Of a stretch of DNA of 64,000 bases, positions 54,838 to 64,000 are shown one piece after another. Source of the stretch: Zygnema cylindricum. Its lineage: Eukaryota; Streptophyta; Zygnematophyceae; Zygnematales; Zygnemataceae. Made by a program: the position numbers and the translations under genes. Below the pieces are notes generated by a model. It was not told where the DNA came from and ran no database searches. It worked only from the letters and a program-made list of their open reading frames with translations. The DNA lies in assembly GCA_037447655.1 (NCBI GenBank), contig JBBHKE010001612.1:104708-168707 (forward strand), written 5' to 3'. Position 1 is the first letter of the stretch, and every line of letters starts with the position of its first letter.

Positions 54838-55757
54838 GGGTACGTCCCCATGTATTAAAGTATCGACTTTATTCTGTCGTTTTCACCCAAAACGTAGTTC
54901 CGTACGAGAAAAACTTTAGCCGTACAAAAAAATCAATTCTTTAAAAGTACAGCAAACGTTAAGTCGATACTTTGAATGTACTTCATGTTTGTCGTCATGT
55001 TAACGGATTTTAGCGTTTTCCTTTTTTCGACCCCCAAGCAAGAGAATCCAGCCCGTCAAAAAACTTCATCAAAAATCACCACGCGACCTGATTTCAGGGA
55101 AAGTAGCGCCTAAACAACGAACGCAAAAGGGTATACGCACACGCCACACGAGTGGGAAAATTTTAGGACGGGGAAGAGCACTCGCTATTTTTTTCCCTGC
55201 CCGCCACGTGCATGTACGGAAAATACGAGTATGTACGGAAAAAATCTGCAGGGGGTCTCGGGCCTCCACTTTCATTCATGGCTTTGCATAATTTTGCGCC
55301 GTCGTCGCCTCTCCCCTCTCCCTCTCACACTATCGCTTTTGTCTTCACTTTTTAGAAGGAGGCACAACAATACTGGTATTAAATGAAAGATATTTAAAAA
55401 ATAATTATTTTGACTACCTTTACGTATATTTTTATGGCAAGTCGAGTGGGAAAAGTCAGGAAAACGAAATCAGATAGCCATGGCAGAAAGTTCTTGAATT
55501 TTGTGACGTCGACGTTGTCACAAATGAGCATGGCGTCACAATGTCACAAAACCCTAAACATCTGCCATGTCACAAAATTGCAAAAAACCAAACGTCTACA
55601 ACCGTCGCTCTTTTTGTTGGCGTCACCGATTGTCGGAAGTTTCGTAGTCGTCTTCATCCGTCACAAAGTTGTACCTACGTCTACAACCGTCACATTTAAA
55701 GTTCCGATTTCATTTTCGCACATAGGGACGCTTTTCAAAGTAGTAGGAAACACTTCA
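54838..55757. mobile_element. TIR element A4, inverted and truncated
   Basis: GGGTACGTCCCCATGTATTAA after TAA, colinear with the reverse complement of A1 down to the CACTTCAC block, where a C element adjoins. The other terminus is missing. Confidence 0.8.
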
Positions 55758-55964
55758 CTACACCGTGAATCGTTATTAGCCTTATGTACGCTATATCGGC
55801 ACCCCAAAATTTTGGCATTGATACCTTAAATATAATAAATTACACTATTTAAGGACATGGACCATAATCTGCCACGTCTCTTGGCACTAAATTAGAATAA
55901 ATGACGCTAATTTTTTCTTTACACTAATAATTTATATACGCTAATAACGATTCAAGGTGTAGTA
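55758..55964. mobile_element. C-family MITE at the broken end of A4
   Basis: TACACCGTGAATCGTTATTAG to AACGATTCAAGGTGTA; near twin of 49377-49579. Confidence 0.85.
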
Positions 55965-55994
55965 CAGTGTTGCGCCGATGAACGTTTTTTGTCA

Positions 55995-56110
55995 CTACAC
56001 CGCGAATCGCTATTAGCGTACATGACGCTAATTGGGGTACCCCTTTTTTTTGGGCAAATTCTCAAATAGAATAAAGTACGCTAAATGTTTTTGCACGTTA
56101 TTTGAGGTAC
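55995..56110. mobile_element. C-family left end, truncated
   Basis: TACACCGCGAATCGCTATTAG followed by GGGGTACCCC and a later GAGGTACCCC; no right end found. Confidence 0.6.
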
Positions 56111-56514
56111 CCCGCTCAATGCTGTTATTTTGACACTATACATTAATTTAAAACATGTTATTTCGAGTTCGTACAAATAACGTTCGAAATACACCGTTTG
56201 CACCATTTGTTGTACCGTATGCTGAGAAGAATGTCAAAATATTTTGCAAATGAATGGTTGAAGAGGGCAAGCGACAAGTGATAAATTGACATCCTCCGAA
56301 CATTTAACGGAACTCACACAAAGCAACAGATAAAAGAATCATCGACCACACTGATTAAGAGTTAATGTGTAACAAAGAATTTTCAAACTTTTTGGCGACT
56401 ACGCACTAAAATATTTACAGTAAAACTCCCGTCTGAAAAAACTGCACTATTTTTGCTCCTATTGTATTTTATTTACCTGATTCAGCTTACACAAATGCCT
56501 ATTAGTAGTGTTGG
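56111..56514. other. AT-rich intergenic DNA, nothing recognised
   Basis: No supported gene or element. Confidence 0.45.
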
Positions 56515-56650
56515 GTATCGAGGACCCATTGCCGATATTCGATATATATCGAATTTCATGTACCCGATATTCGATATATCGCTTCGATATATCGAATTTC
56601 AAATTATCGCGATATATCGCCGATATATCGTATCGACGATATATCGAATA
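56515..56650. repeat. CGATATATCG palindromic repeat cluster 3
   Basis: ATTCGATATATATCGAATTTC, CCCGATATTCGATATATCG, ATCGCGATATATCGCCG and TCGACGATATATCGAATA overlap within 136 bases, all self-complementary. Confidence 0.85.
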
Positions 56651-56654
56651 TGAA

Positions 56655-56698
56655 TTTTTTTTTTTTTTTTTTTTCAAAACCCCCCCCCCCCCCCCCCC
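56655..56698. repeat. T20 run followed by C19 run
   Basis: Twenty T, CAAAA, then nineteen C on the plus strand. The C run could be real or affected by sequencing error. Confidence 0.85.
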
Positions 56699-56699
56699 A

Positions 56700-57357
56700 C
56701 TGAAACACTACCTATTAGGCAAGTTGAAGCCGTACATTACTTTTTTGTTAACCAACCAATCAAATTGATGGAAAAAATAACCAATCAAAGGTCCTAAGAT
56801 TTTTTTTTTTGCTACGAAGCATTCTGTAAGTTGCGGGAACCTTAAAAAAACAGAAGTACAAAGGCGTAGGAAGAAAAAAGTACTAAGTTGTCGGTTTGTT
56901 ATCCGACCAGCCTATCATTCCCCTTCATTTTTCGAACAAGCCTACGATTTTTGTACCTCACCAGAAAACAAATATTGAATTAAAAAAATAACTCAAAAAG
57001 TTGCAAAAACGCGACGGACCAGTTTCCAAAACTAGGAAGACTTTTGAAACACGAATCCAAAATACGGATTCATGTTTCAAGCGTTCCGTTAACTGCAACA
57101 GTGAACCGCAACTGATCAGCAAAATCTTGCAACTCTTCCTGCAAAACTTTAAAAATAAAAAAGATCGTACTTTTTGCACGAAAAGTCAACTCCTCCGTTT
57201 CATAAACTCTCCCAAAAGAGACTGCAAATTCTCCACACTATTCAATATCTCCTCTACTGAAGCATTACAGTACTGTACCGTAGCTTCCCTAGTAGGGACC
57301 TCCCAGGAGTATGCTTGGTACTGATTCTCAAAAACCTCAGTTTTCCTCTCCATATCC
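56700..57357. other. 3' flank of the WRKY gene
   Basis: AT-rich, no gene recognised; contains an ACAGTACTGTACCGTA palindrome near 57267-57282. Confidence 0.45.
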
Positions 57358-59756
57358 TTATGGAGAGAATGTAAGCAAGTCATGTCCGACATTAGTACTC
57401 CGTTGACCATGTTTGACTGATGATTCCTGCTCTGCCCTAACTTGTGAATCAATTGCCAGAGGAGATTCTAGGGAAGGGAATTGAAGTGTGTGTAAGGATT
57501 TACAAATGTTTGTGATTTTTTTGACTTCCTGAAGACTTTTGTTAGAGGTGGTGTGAGAGATAAGATGGTTCCTTAGTGGCTGTGAGAGGGAGGATGTGTT
57601 CCATGGTGAATTTTGTGACTCTCCTTTTGTTTTTTGCTTCCAAAAAGCTCCTGCATTCTGTGATAAAGGAGCTGCAGCTGATGGAGCTACAACTAAGGGA
57701 GCTACAGGTTTTATAGATTCTCCGTAGTCGAGGGTTTGGATGTGTGTAAAGGGAGAGTTATGAAGGGAATAGAGACTATTCGCTCGAGTCGCAGGAGAAC
57801 TAGATTCTGCAAGAAGACTCTCATTACTGGACTGCAAATCTATGTCGTCGAAAAGCAAAGTCTGGAACTGTGCTTTAAAATTCTCTTCACAGAGAATCGC
57901 GGAAGAATCGACCCCCCCGTCTCCTTCTCCTCCCAGAGCTCCCTCTCCATCTCCTATGAGAGCCGGAAGAAAACTCTCTTTGCCTCTTTCTAATAGCCAT
58001 GGTTCCTTGTCGTCAACTAAGCTCGTTTCTGTCAGTAATGGGAGTCCCTCCCATACATCCAGATCAGTCGCTTCGTGCACACCGTTCTTACTCTCAAACT
58101 CCGGTTTCCTTTCACTTAATAATCCACAACCGGTCTCAACGCCGGCCGTCGCAAAACTTATCCCGAAGCTCCCACCTTCTGTTGAAGTAACGCTTTCCGA
58201 CTTTTCCAAATTGGAAGTCGAGAGAGTGAGCCCTTCCTCCAGCCAGTCTCTGCCCCAAGCCTCAGTGCCTCCTGGCGTAGCTTCCTGGAAGCTTCCGCCT
58301 CCGGGCGCGACGCCACCTGCTGTGACGCTACCTATCGTGGTGGCACCTGTCGTGAAGCCACCTGTCGTCTCCGAGGAGTGGGAGGAGCTCCCAGTGCTGT
58401 GCTTACGTTTTCTCTTTTCCTCGCTCTTTTCCTCCCTGTCGTCTGCACTTCCACTAGAGGAGGGAGTGGAAGCGACAACAAAACGGTAAACGACTTGCCG
58501 GATTTGGGGGGGGGGAGAAGGAGCGTGGTTGTGAGAGTGAGATTGGACCACGTGGAGCTCGGTTCGATCGTGTAAGAAGAAGTCGATGGTTTTCTTGGCG
58601 GGACAGTTAAGCTCCTTGAACATGGAACAGCGGTAGTAGTTCCTGTAGATGAGGAGGAAGGGACGTGGGTTAGGGAGGCTCGGAAAGTGGGAAGGGAGCG
58701 TGGGAGAGAGGGAGAGAGGGAGAGAGGAAGGCTTTCGTGGTACGACTAAGGATAAATATAGAGAATAAAAATGGGTGGTATGGTTTAAAGTCGGGGGATA
58801 CGAGGACGGGAGTTTCAATATTTTCCGGCATTTGGCATTTGAGCGATCGAATATAACAAACATGATTTTCTAAGATAGAATTTAGTTTTTTTTTTTTTTT
58901 AATTAACAATTTAGACGGACGTTGACACTAAGCGTTTATCTATTGCATCACAAGAGAAAATATTTTGTTAAGTGCTCAAAGTTAAATCATACAACAATAA
59001 ACATCAATTATAGAGCATCGCAAGTTTCAACTTTATAATGTGGAAAATTCTCTGAATCAACACGTCGTTTCTTATGATAAAAAACACTATCTCTCTACCA
59101 ATGGCATGCTTAAGCCAATCCATTCCGTATAATCTAAAAGAGACCAACCAATCAACGGTAGTCGCAAAAACAAAAAGAGCGCATGTAAAATTGTTTCTAC
59201 ATTGGTTTTCAACTCAATTATTGTCCAAAAATATGCATTTCAAGCTGTTTCAAGAAATTAGCTACTGATCTTAAAGTAGATCTTACCGGTGAAGATTGAT
59301 TGAAAATTTCCAAAATTCACAGCAAAATCATAATAACAGTGAAAAAATTACCTGCGTTTCTGTGTGTTCATAATGTGTTTTTGTCCGTATTTGTGCCACA
59401 CAAAACCGTCGTCCGGTACCTCCAGTCTTCCTCCCAGTTGCACTGTTCGCTGCCTGCAATACCAATTTCCAGTCAGTATTCTCTCCAAGTTTCAGTTTCA
59501 GTTTCAGTTTCAGCTTCAGTTCCAGTTTCAGTCTCCGTTCCAGTTTCAGTCTCCGTTCCAGTTTCAGTTTCGGTTCCAATCCAAGTTCGCCCAGTTCTGG
59601 TTTAGTTTTTTAATCTGATTCTTTTGCAAGATACTGATTCTGTTAAGTTATCGTTTCTCCTGTGGCACATTTAGTTTGAAATTTCGCAACTCTTTTCGGA
59701 GCATAGAATTCCAGCTTAAAGTTAACCAATCTCTTCGAAGCATCAATTTTGCTTTT

Positions 59757-59848
<92 letters not shown>

Positions 59849-60861
59849 TTATTTTTCTTACAATTCTGTTCCTCTAACAGAATCCACTTTCATTTGAATA
59901 CCAATTCCTCTTGCGAAAAAATCCCAATGCAAATTCACCCTTTTTGAACCAATTCCAATTATTGAATAAATACCAAGTTTTAACTCGTTTCTGTTTCATT
60001 AACTAGTTTTTAGAATTTTTTCCAATTTTGTTTGTATTTCCAATTCTACTTCACAAACTTCTTTCAGTCCTGGTTTCAGCTCCCATTCTGATTTCAACAC
60101 CATTTTTGTACTCTGTTACAAAATCATTTTTCCCAGTTATTCTTCTTTCCCCCAGTTACATTATATTCAAATAATAATATTTTTCCCCAATTACATTATA
60201 TTCAAAAAATACTATTTCCCCCAGTTACATTATATTCAAAAAATACTATTTTTCCCCAGTTACATTATATTCAAAAAATACTATTTCCCTCAGTTACATT
60301 ATATTTAAAAAATGCTATTTCCCTCAGTTACATTATATTCAAAAAATACTATGTTTCCCCAATTACATTTCGATTTAAACACTATAGAAACTCACAGTTT
60401 CAGTTCCCTTTTAATAATAACCTTTCCAGTTCTTTTTTCCGCTTCTATTTTTCCTTCCTTTTCCATATTATTCCATACTTCTCTCTCGATTCAGTAAAAG
60501 AAACCAGAAAGTTCCTTTTACCCTTTTGCTTTGTTCAAGGGTTTACCCATCCTTAACTTACCCCTTTTACTATTTTCCCCTTAAACATTTTCCCCTTTTT
60601 ACTATTTTCCCCTTTAACATTTTCCCCTTTCATATTTACCCCTTTCATATTTTTTCCTTTAGTATTTCTCCTGTCATGATTTTCCCTTTCGTGTATTTCC
60701 CCTTTCGTATGTTTTCCCCTTCGTACTTTATTTTTCACTTTCGTATTTTTCCCCACTGTTTAGAGAGCGCCAGGAGAGACTTACTTTTTGGTGGGACTGC
60801 CTTCCGTCGGAAAAGAGACGGCCGGATGAGCCTCACTTAGGTCCAGAGGGAGGCCCTCCAT
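57358..60861 (-). CDS. WRKY-family transcription factor, three exons, WHKYGQK variant
   Basis: Minus-strand exons: 60861-60785 (MEGLPLDLSEAHPAVSF...SPTK, donor GTAAGT), 59453-59352 (acceptor ATTGCAG, donor GTAATT) and 58642-57358 (acceptor CATCTACAG). Both introns are phase 2 and join cleanly to 487 residues. The joined domain, about residues 38-94, reads DDGFVWHKYGQK, KRRNYYRCSM, ELNCPAKKTIDFF and ends QSHSHNH. Zinc ligands are C-x7-C-x23-H-x-H. The second intron splits the arginine codon before NYYRC, the conserved R-type intron of plant WRKY genes. Arg to His in the heptapeptide is unusual; that residue helps read the W-box TTGAC(C/T). C-x7-C resembles group III, while the final His-x-His resembles groups I/II. 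The remaining 390 residues are Ser/Gly/Thr-rich with acidic patches and no known domain. Nuclear DNA binding is inferred from family. Exon 1 is supported by splice signals and phase only. Confidence 0.86.
59485..59585. repeat. CAGTTTCAGTTTCAG tandem repeat in WRKY intron 1
   Basis: TTTCAG hexamers followed by a longer CCAGTTTCAGTCTCCGTT unit, just upstream of exon 2 on the gene's strand. Confidence 0.88.
59759..59844. repeat. (TA)n microsatellite in WRKY intron 1
   Basis: About 43 uninterrupted TA dinucleotides; likely length-variable. Confidence 0.95.
60156..60370. repeat. 34-base minisatellite in WRKY intron 1
   Basis: Six or seven units of TTACATTATATTCAAAAAAT followed by ACTATTTCCCCCAG. 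Each unit carries a CCCCAG or CCTCAG end. Confidence 0.92.
60545..60745. repeat. TTTCCCCTTTCGTAT degenerate repeat in WRKY intron 1
   Basis: Many short units such as ACATTTTCCCCTTT, CATATTTACCCCTTT and TCGTATGTTTTCCCC immediately downstream of exon 1 on the gene's strand. Confidence 0.8.
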
Positions 60862-60868
60862 TTATGGG

Positions 60869-60925
60869 CCGAGAGAGAGGGAGAGGGAGAGGGAGAGGGA
60901 GAGGGAGAGGGAGAGGAAGGAAAGA
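60869..60925. repeat. (GAGAGG)n tract in WRKY leader
   Basis: Hexamer repeats GGGAGA lie directly upstream of the WRKY start codon; on the gene's strand they are CT-rich, as in many plant 5' leaders. Confidence 0.88.
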
Positions 60926-60929
60926 GAAA

Positions 60930-63715
60930 GGGAAGGGAGGAGAGAAAAAGTGAGAATTCACTTTAGGTTTGAAAAGGGAGGAAGAGTGGGACAGCTATAT
61001 GAGCAGTGGAACTGATGACGTCGGAAGGTACAGTACTGTACGGTTATATGTCGGCTGTGCTACAATCGTTCGTACGATAGGATTGTCGGCCGGCGATTTG
61101 TTTTTATCGTTTACTGCCTCATGGCACGTTTCTCATTCGATGTCGCGAGACTAATAAGGCGCGTTCGTACACAGTGGAATCCGTACAATTCTGGTTTGAC
61201 GCACATAATCTGGTACTCGGAATACGGCAACGGATTTACGCGTGGTCGTACGGAGGCAATGCCGCGCAATAATCTTTTGGAGCGGAGCTTGGTTTAACAA
61301 GTATAAGTTAAATTATAAATGGATGCCAGCTCATGCTGGCGTATGCTTGGTTTGTTTTTTTTGTCGGCAAGTCTTCAGCGGACGCGGAAACAAAGATTGC
61401 CGAATGATTTCAGATTCGTGGACAAAAAGATTCTGATCCGGATGGAAGCTTCGGAGAGAATCTGCCATTGGAAGTACGGATGCGCTCCCGGAGTATGCGC
61501 ACAATTGGATAAAATTATGCGATAGTGCAAGATTGCATTTTTAGTGCGCATTTTAATTTACAAAAAGGAAATTTTAAGGGTTGGAATTCGGAATTAGACT
61601 TGAAAATCAAATTAGTTTACATTCTTTTCTTTTACACATTAGCAATAATTCTGGGGAAAATAGAAGTTTACTAAATGAGCAAATATTATCCGTTCATTCT
61701 TGTAGAATCGTCGGTCTATATTAAATACGGTCAAGCAAAATGTAATGACATATAAATTTACATTTGATTTCACAATCACACGTATATTTGTATTAGCATT
61801 ATTGGTTTATTTCGCCGCTTAAATCACCTTTTTCCTGTACATACATGTCCAATTTACATTTTAAAGATCGCTAATCGGACGGTGCGAGTATCTTTTTCCA
61901 AAGTAACCGTCAAATCCAGAAATTGTGTACGGAACACATAAAAATCTTTGTCGGGCACACGTCGCCAAAATTGTAGCGTCCCGACAAAGTAACGAGGAGC
62001 TGTCTGTACTTTTAGTACCCGAGAGCGAGAAAAAAAAACGTCTCTTCCACCAAAAACCGGTTATCGAAAACCAACCCTAATGTCGAATACAAAAATCCGA
62101 GCAGGGTGACGACAAAACTGTTCAGAATCAATGATTACAGCTCTATGTGCGCCAAAAAATCCCGACAACTCGATTCTCTAAACTTTCATTGGACTTGGCT
62201 TTTTTTCCACTGTTGCACTTTAAATCCTGCGGTCCTGAACCCCTCAAAACTTTTGCGCCAGGATTTATCCAACCACGCCTCCCACTGCCTTTTGTCAAAT
62301 GGGTTTTTAATTTAATGTGCGATAACGATTGGAAAAATCAAAAATGGAAACACTGTATATTATTAATTTATGACTCCGTTTGGTACACATACTCTACTCG
62401 AGATTCAGGTATAGTACGCGTATTATACCCCTTTACTCTATATAGCGTCTCAAATTGTTTTCACACGTGCTTTGGTAACTTGCTCTCATACTGGTGACTT
62501 ATCCGCCGTCGATTTCGCCCTTTGGTAAAAAATCTAAGAAACGATGAACAAACTGTAGCAGCTTTGCGATTTTTCAAAGCAGCATGGGAATCATATTTAA
62601 ACAGGCTCAGATATAACTGGATATTCCTGTCAGGATTTCGCGACACAAAAACATCTCCACGACAAATAGCAACTTTCCCTGCGAGACTGTACGAGCTACT
62701 GCAGAACTAATAATTCAAAAGTTTCGACACGGCATTGACTTCCACAGCAGAAACCGCTTAAGACTCATGATTGTGAAAGAATGCTCGAGTGAAAAAACAA
62801 ACACGGTTTCCGAAGACCTAAGGTCAAAACCGAGTTACCGTACGCCTGACACAACAATATAAGACAAGGATTTATGGGGGCAAAAGGCTACCCCGAAGAC
62901 GCGCATAGTGGACCAGCTGCTGTGGTTAGTGATTATGAAAGAGATTACCTGAAAGACTCCTGGCGTGGACCACCGTCTGTTGTTGACGTGATGATTGATT
63001 TTCGTACAGTATTTTGTTTTATATATAATGAGGGACTTGGTAATCACGTGCATCATTTTCGGTGGGGGCATAAGCGGTCACGTCAACGTCGAGAGCCGTA
63101 CTTGTTAGGTGTAAACGTGTCAGGGTTTCTTAGACGGCCGCCCTTCAGCCTGCGGAAAACGACAGTGCCTGACACGTAAGGAGAAATTGCCATCAAAACA
63201 TACATATGTTACGTTGTCGTATCTGCTAACTGTCAAGAAAGCGTAACAAGTTTAACGTTTCTTGCGGAACGCTTCACTTTTTGCGTCCTGACTGCGTAAC
63301 AAATTGAGATATGCCACGATGGGAATTTCTCCTAAGGTGATAAGTTCCACGCCTTCGCACTGAAAAATAATAGGAGGTGTGTATCGTGTGCCCCTAGTTC
63401 ATTAGTTCGACGATGGCGAGCAAAAGTGCGAAAATAAAGAAACACGCCACTTGGAGAAATTTTTAGTGTTGCGAACCGTCTGCGAAGTGCGAACCGTCGG
63501 TTTCTAGTACGGCGTACCAGCAGAGAAGTCTCGGCCTTTGCTCGATATGACAGTAAAGCGATATATCGGACGGCGTAGTACAAAGCTTTTCTTTTTCTAG
63601 TTGACCGTCGGATGTTCCATTTGAGTGTCGTGTCAAAAATGAAAAATGCGCTTGGCGAACGAGTCTCACACGTGTTTATGTACTTGTTGGGTTAAAAAGT
63701 AAAAGGAAGGTACAG
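60930..63715. other. Unassigned region with several short frames
   Basis: Plus-strand frames at 61319-61525, 62147-62497, 62522-62710 and 62874-63179 are 60-116 codons, lack recognisable domains and do not overlap cleanly as exons. A few ACGT motifs occur (for example CACGTG at 63047-63052). I do not recognise a gene. The first few hundred bases should contain the WRKY promoter. Confidence 0.35.
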
Positions 63716-63936
63716 TACACCGTGAATCGCTAATAGTGTGATATTTTTATAGCCGCTTTAAACCATCTTTTCTCCGTACACACATGCCCTATTTATGATT
63801 GAAGACCACCAATCGGAAGGTGAGAACCTTATATTTCAATCGGAACCATCAGATTTTCAGTCGGCATGTGTGCACATTGAAAAGATGTTTTAAGCGGCCA
63901 AAAAAACATTAAATCTGTAAGCGATTCACGGTGGAC
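63716..63936. mobile_element. Foldback C-type MITE
   Basis: TACACCGTGAATCGCTAATAG to AGCGATTCACGGTGGAC, with inverted inner arms (AAACCATCTTTTCTCCGTAC near the left, complement ending AAAAGATGTTTTAAGC near the right). Related to 43584-43809 and 34475-34652. Confidence 0.85.
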
Positions 63937-64000
63937 TGCACAGGACCGAAAGAATTGTAAACAAAGAGCTAAAAGTACAACGTAGTAAACATCGAAACGG

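Noticed and set aside
57842-58489. 215-codon plus-strand frame
   Set aside because: Antisense shadow of the third WRKY exon.
62106-63179. Several 60-116 codon frames as a possible spliced gene
   Set aside because: I could not find matching splice phases or a recognisable domain; transcript evidence would be needed.
1-64000. tRNA and rRNA genes
   Set aside because: No cloverleaf with intact A and B boxes and no rRNA core sequence was noticed by eye; a tRNAscan-SE and rRNA HMM run would settle it.

Overview
This is nuclear DNA of a eukaryote, almost certainly a streptophyte (land plant or charophyte relative). The evidence is a spliced WRKY transcription factor with the plant R-type phase-2 intron, a spliced LEA stress protein with ABRE-like motifs upstream, Ty1/copia elements primed by initiator tRNA-Met, and dense TIR/MITE-type transposons. 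There are no bacterial-style operons and few long ORFs; the real genes are short spliced exons in AT-rich, repeat-rich DNA. The species cannot be fixed from the sequence.

Five genes can be supported after reconstructing splicing by eye. Three are paralogues for small secreted cysteine-rich LysM-like proteins: 1217-2104 (-), 35463-36386 (+) and 46101-47046 (+). Each has a signal-peptide exon and a LysM-like exon joined by one phase-1 intron. The first two lie in an inverted segmental duplication of about 2 kb (about 190-2190 versus 35360-37430). The fourth is a three-exon LEA-like gene at 22059-22907 (-). The fifth is a three-exon WRKY gene at 57358-60861 (-) whose heptapeptide reads WHKYGQK.

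The rest is mostly mobile DNA. At 2506-8840 is a nested set of TIR elements: two inverted copies of one Harbinger-like family, one of which carries a second TAA-flanked element that itself holds a hAT-like element and two more TAA-flanked elements. A decayed copia element with both LTRs and a perfect 5-bp TSD lies at 11848-17671, with a solo LTR of the same family at 24422-24980. A gag fragment lies at 25695-26244, and a second retroelement with head-to-head LTR-like arms and a gag relic at about 28155-29681. A hAT transposase relic lies at 38060-38810 (-). At least five non-autonomous families recur across the window: A (GGGTACGTCCCC), B (GGGTGAAGTTCC), C (TACACCGCGAATCG), D (GGGTACTTTCGCATG) and E (CATAGTTCAAAAG). 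Because several copies are nested, the window holds both filled and empty sites, which give the target duplications directly (TAA for D and B, ATTCGGAT for E).

The most interesting biology is the LysM-like trio. Between the two recent duplicates the signal peptide and the start of the intron are nearly identical, yet 31 of 81 residues differ in the mature exon (31 replacement versus 7 silent codon changes) while all eight cysteines are kept. This is the pattern expected of a secreted recognition or defence protein under diversifying selection. The same genes carry in-frame CACGTG (G-box/ABRE) motifs at fixed codon positions.
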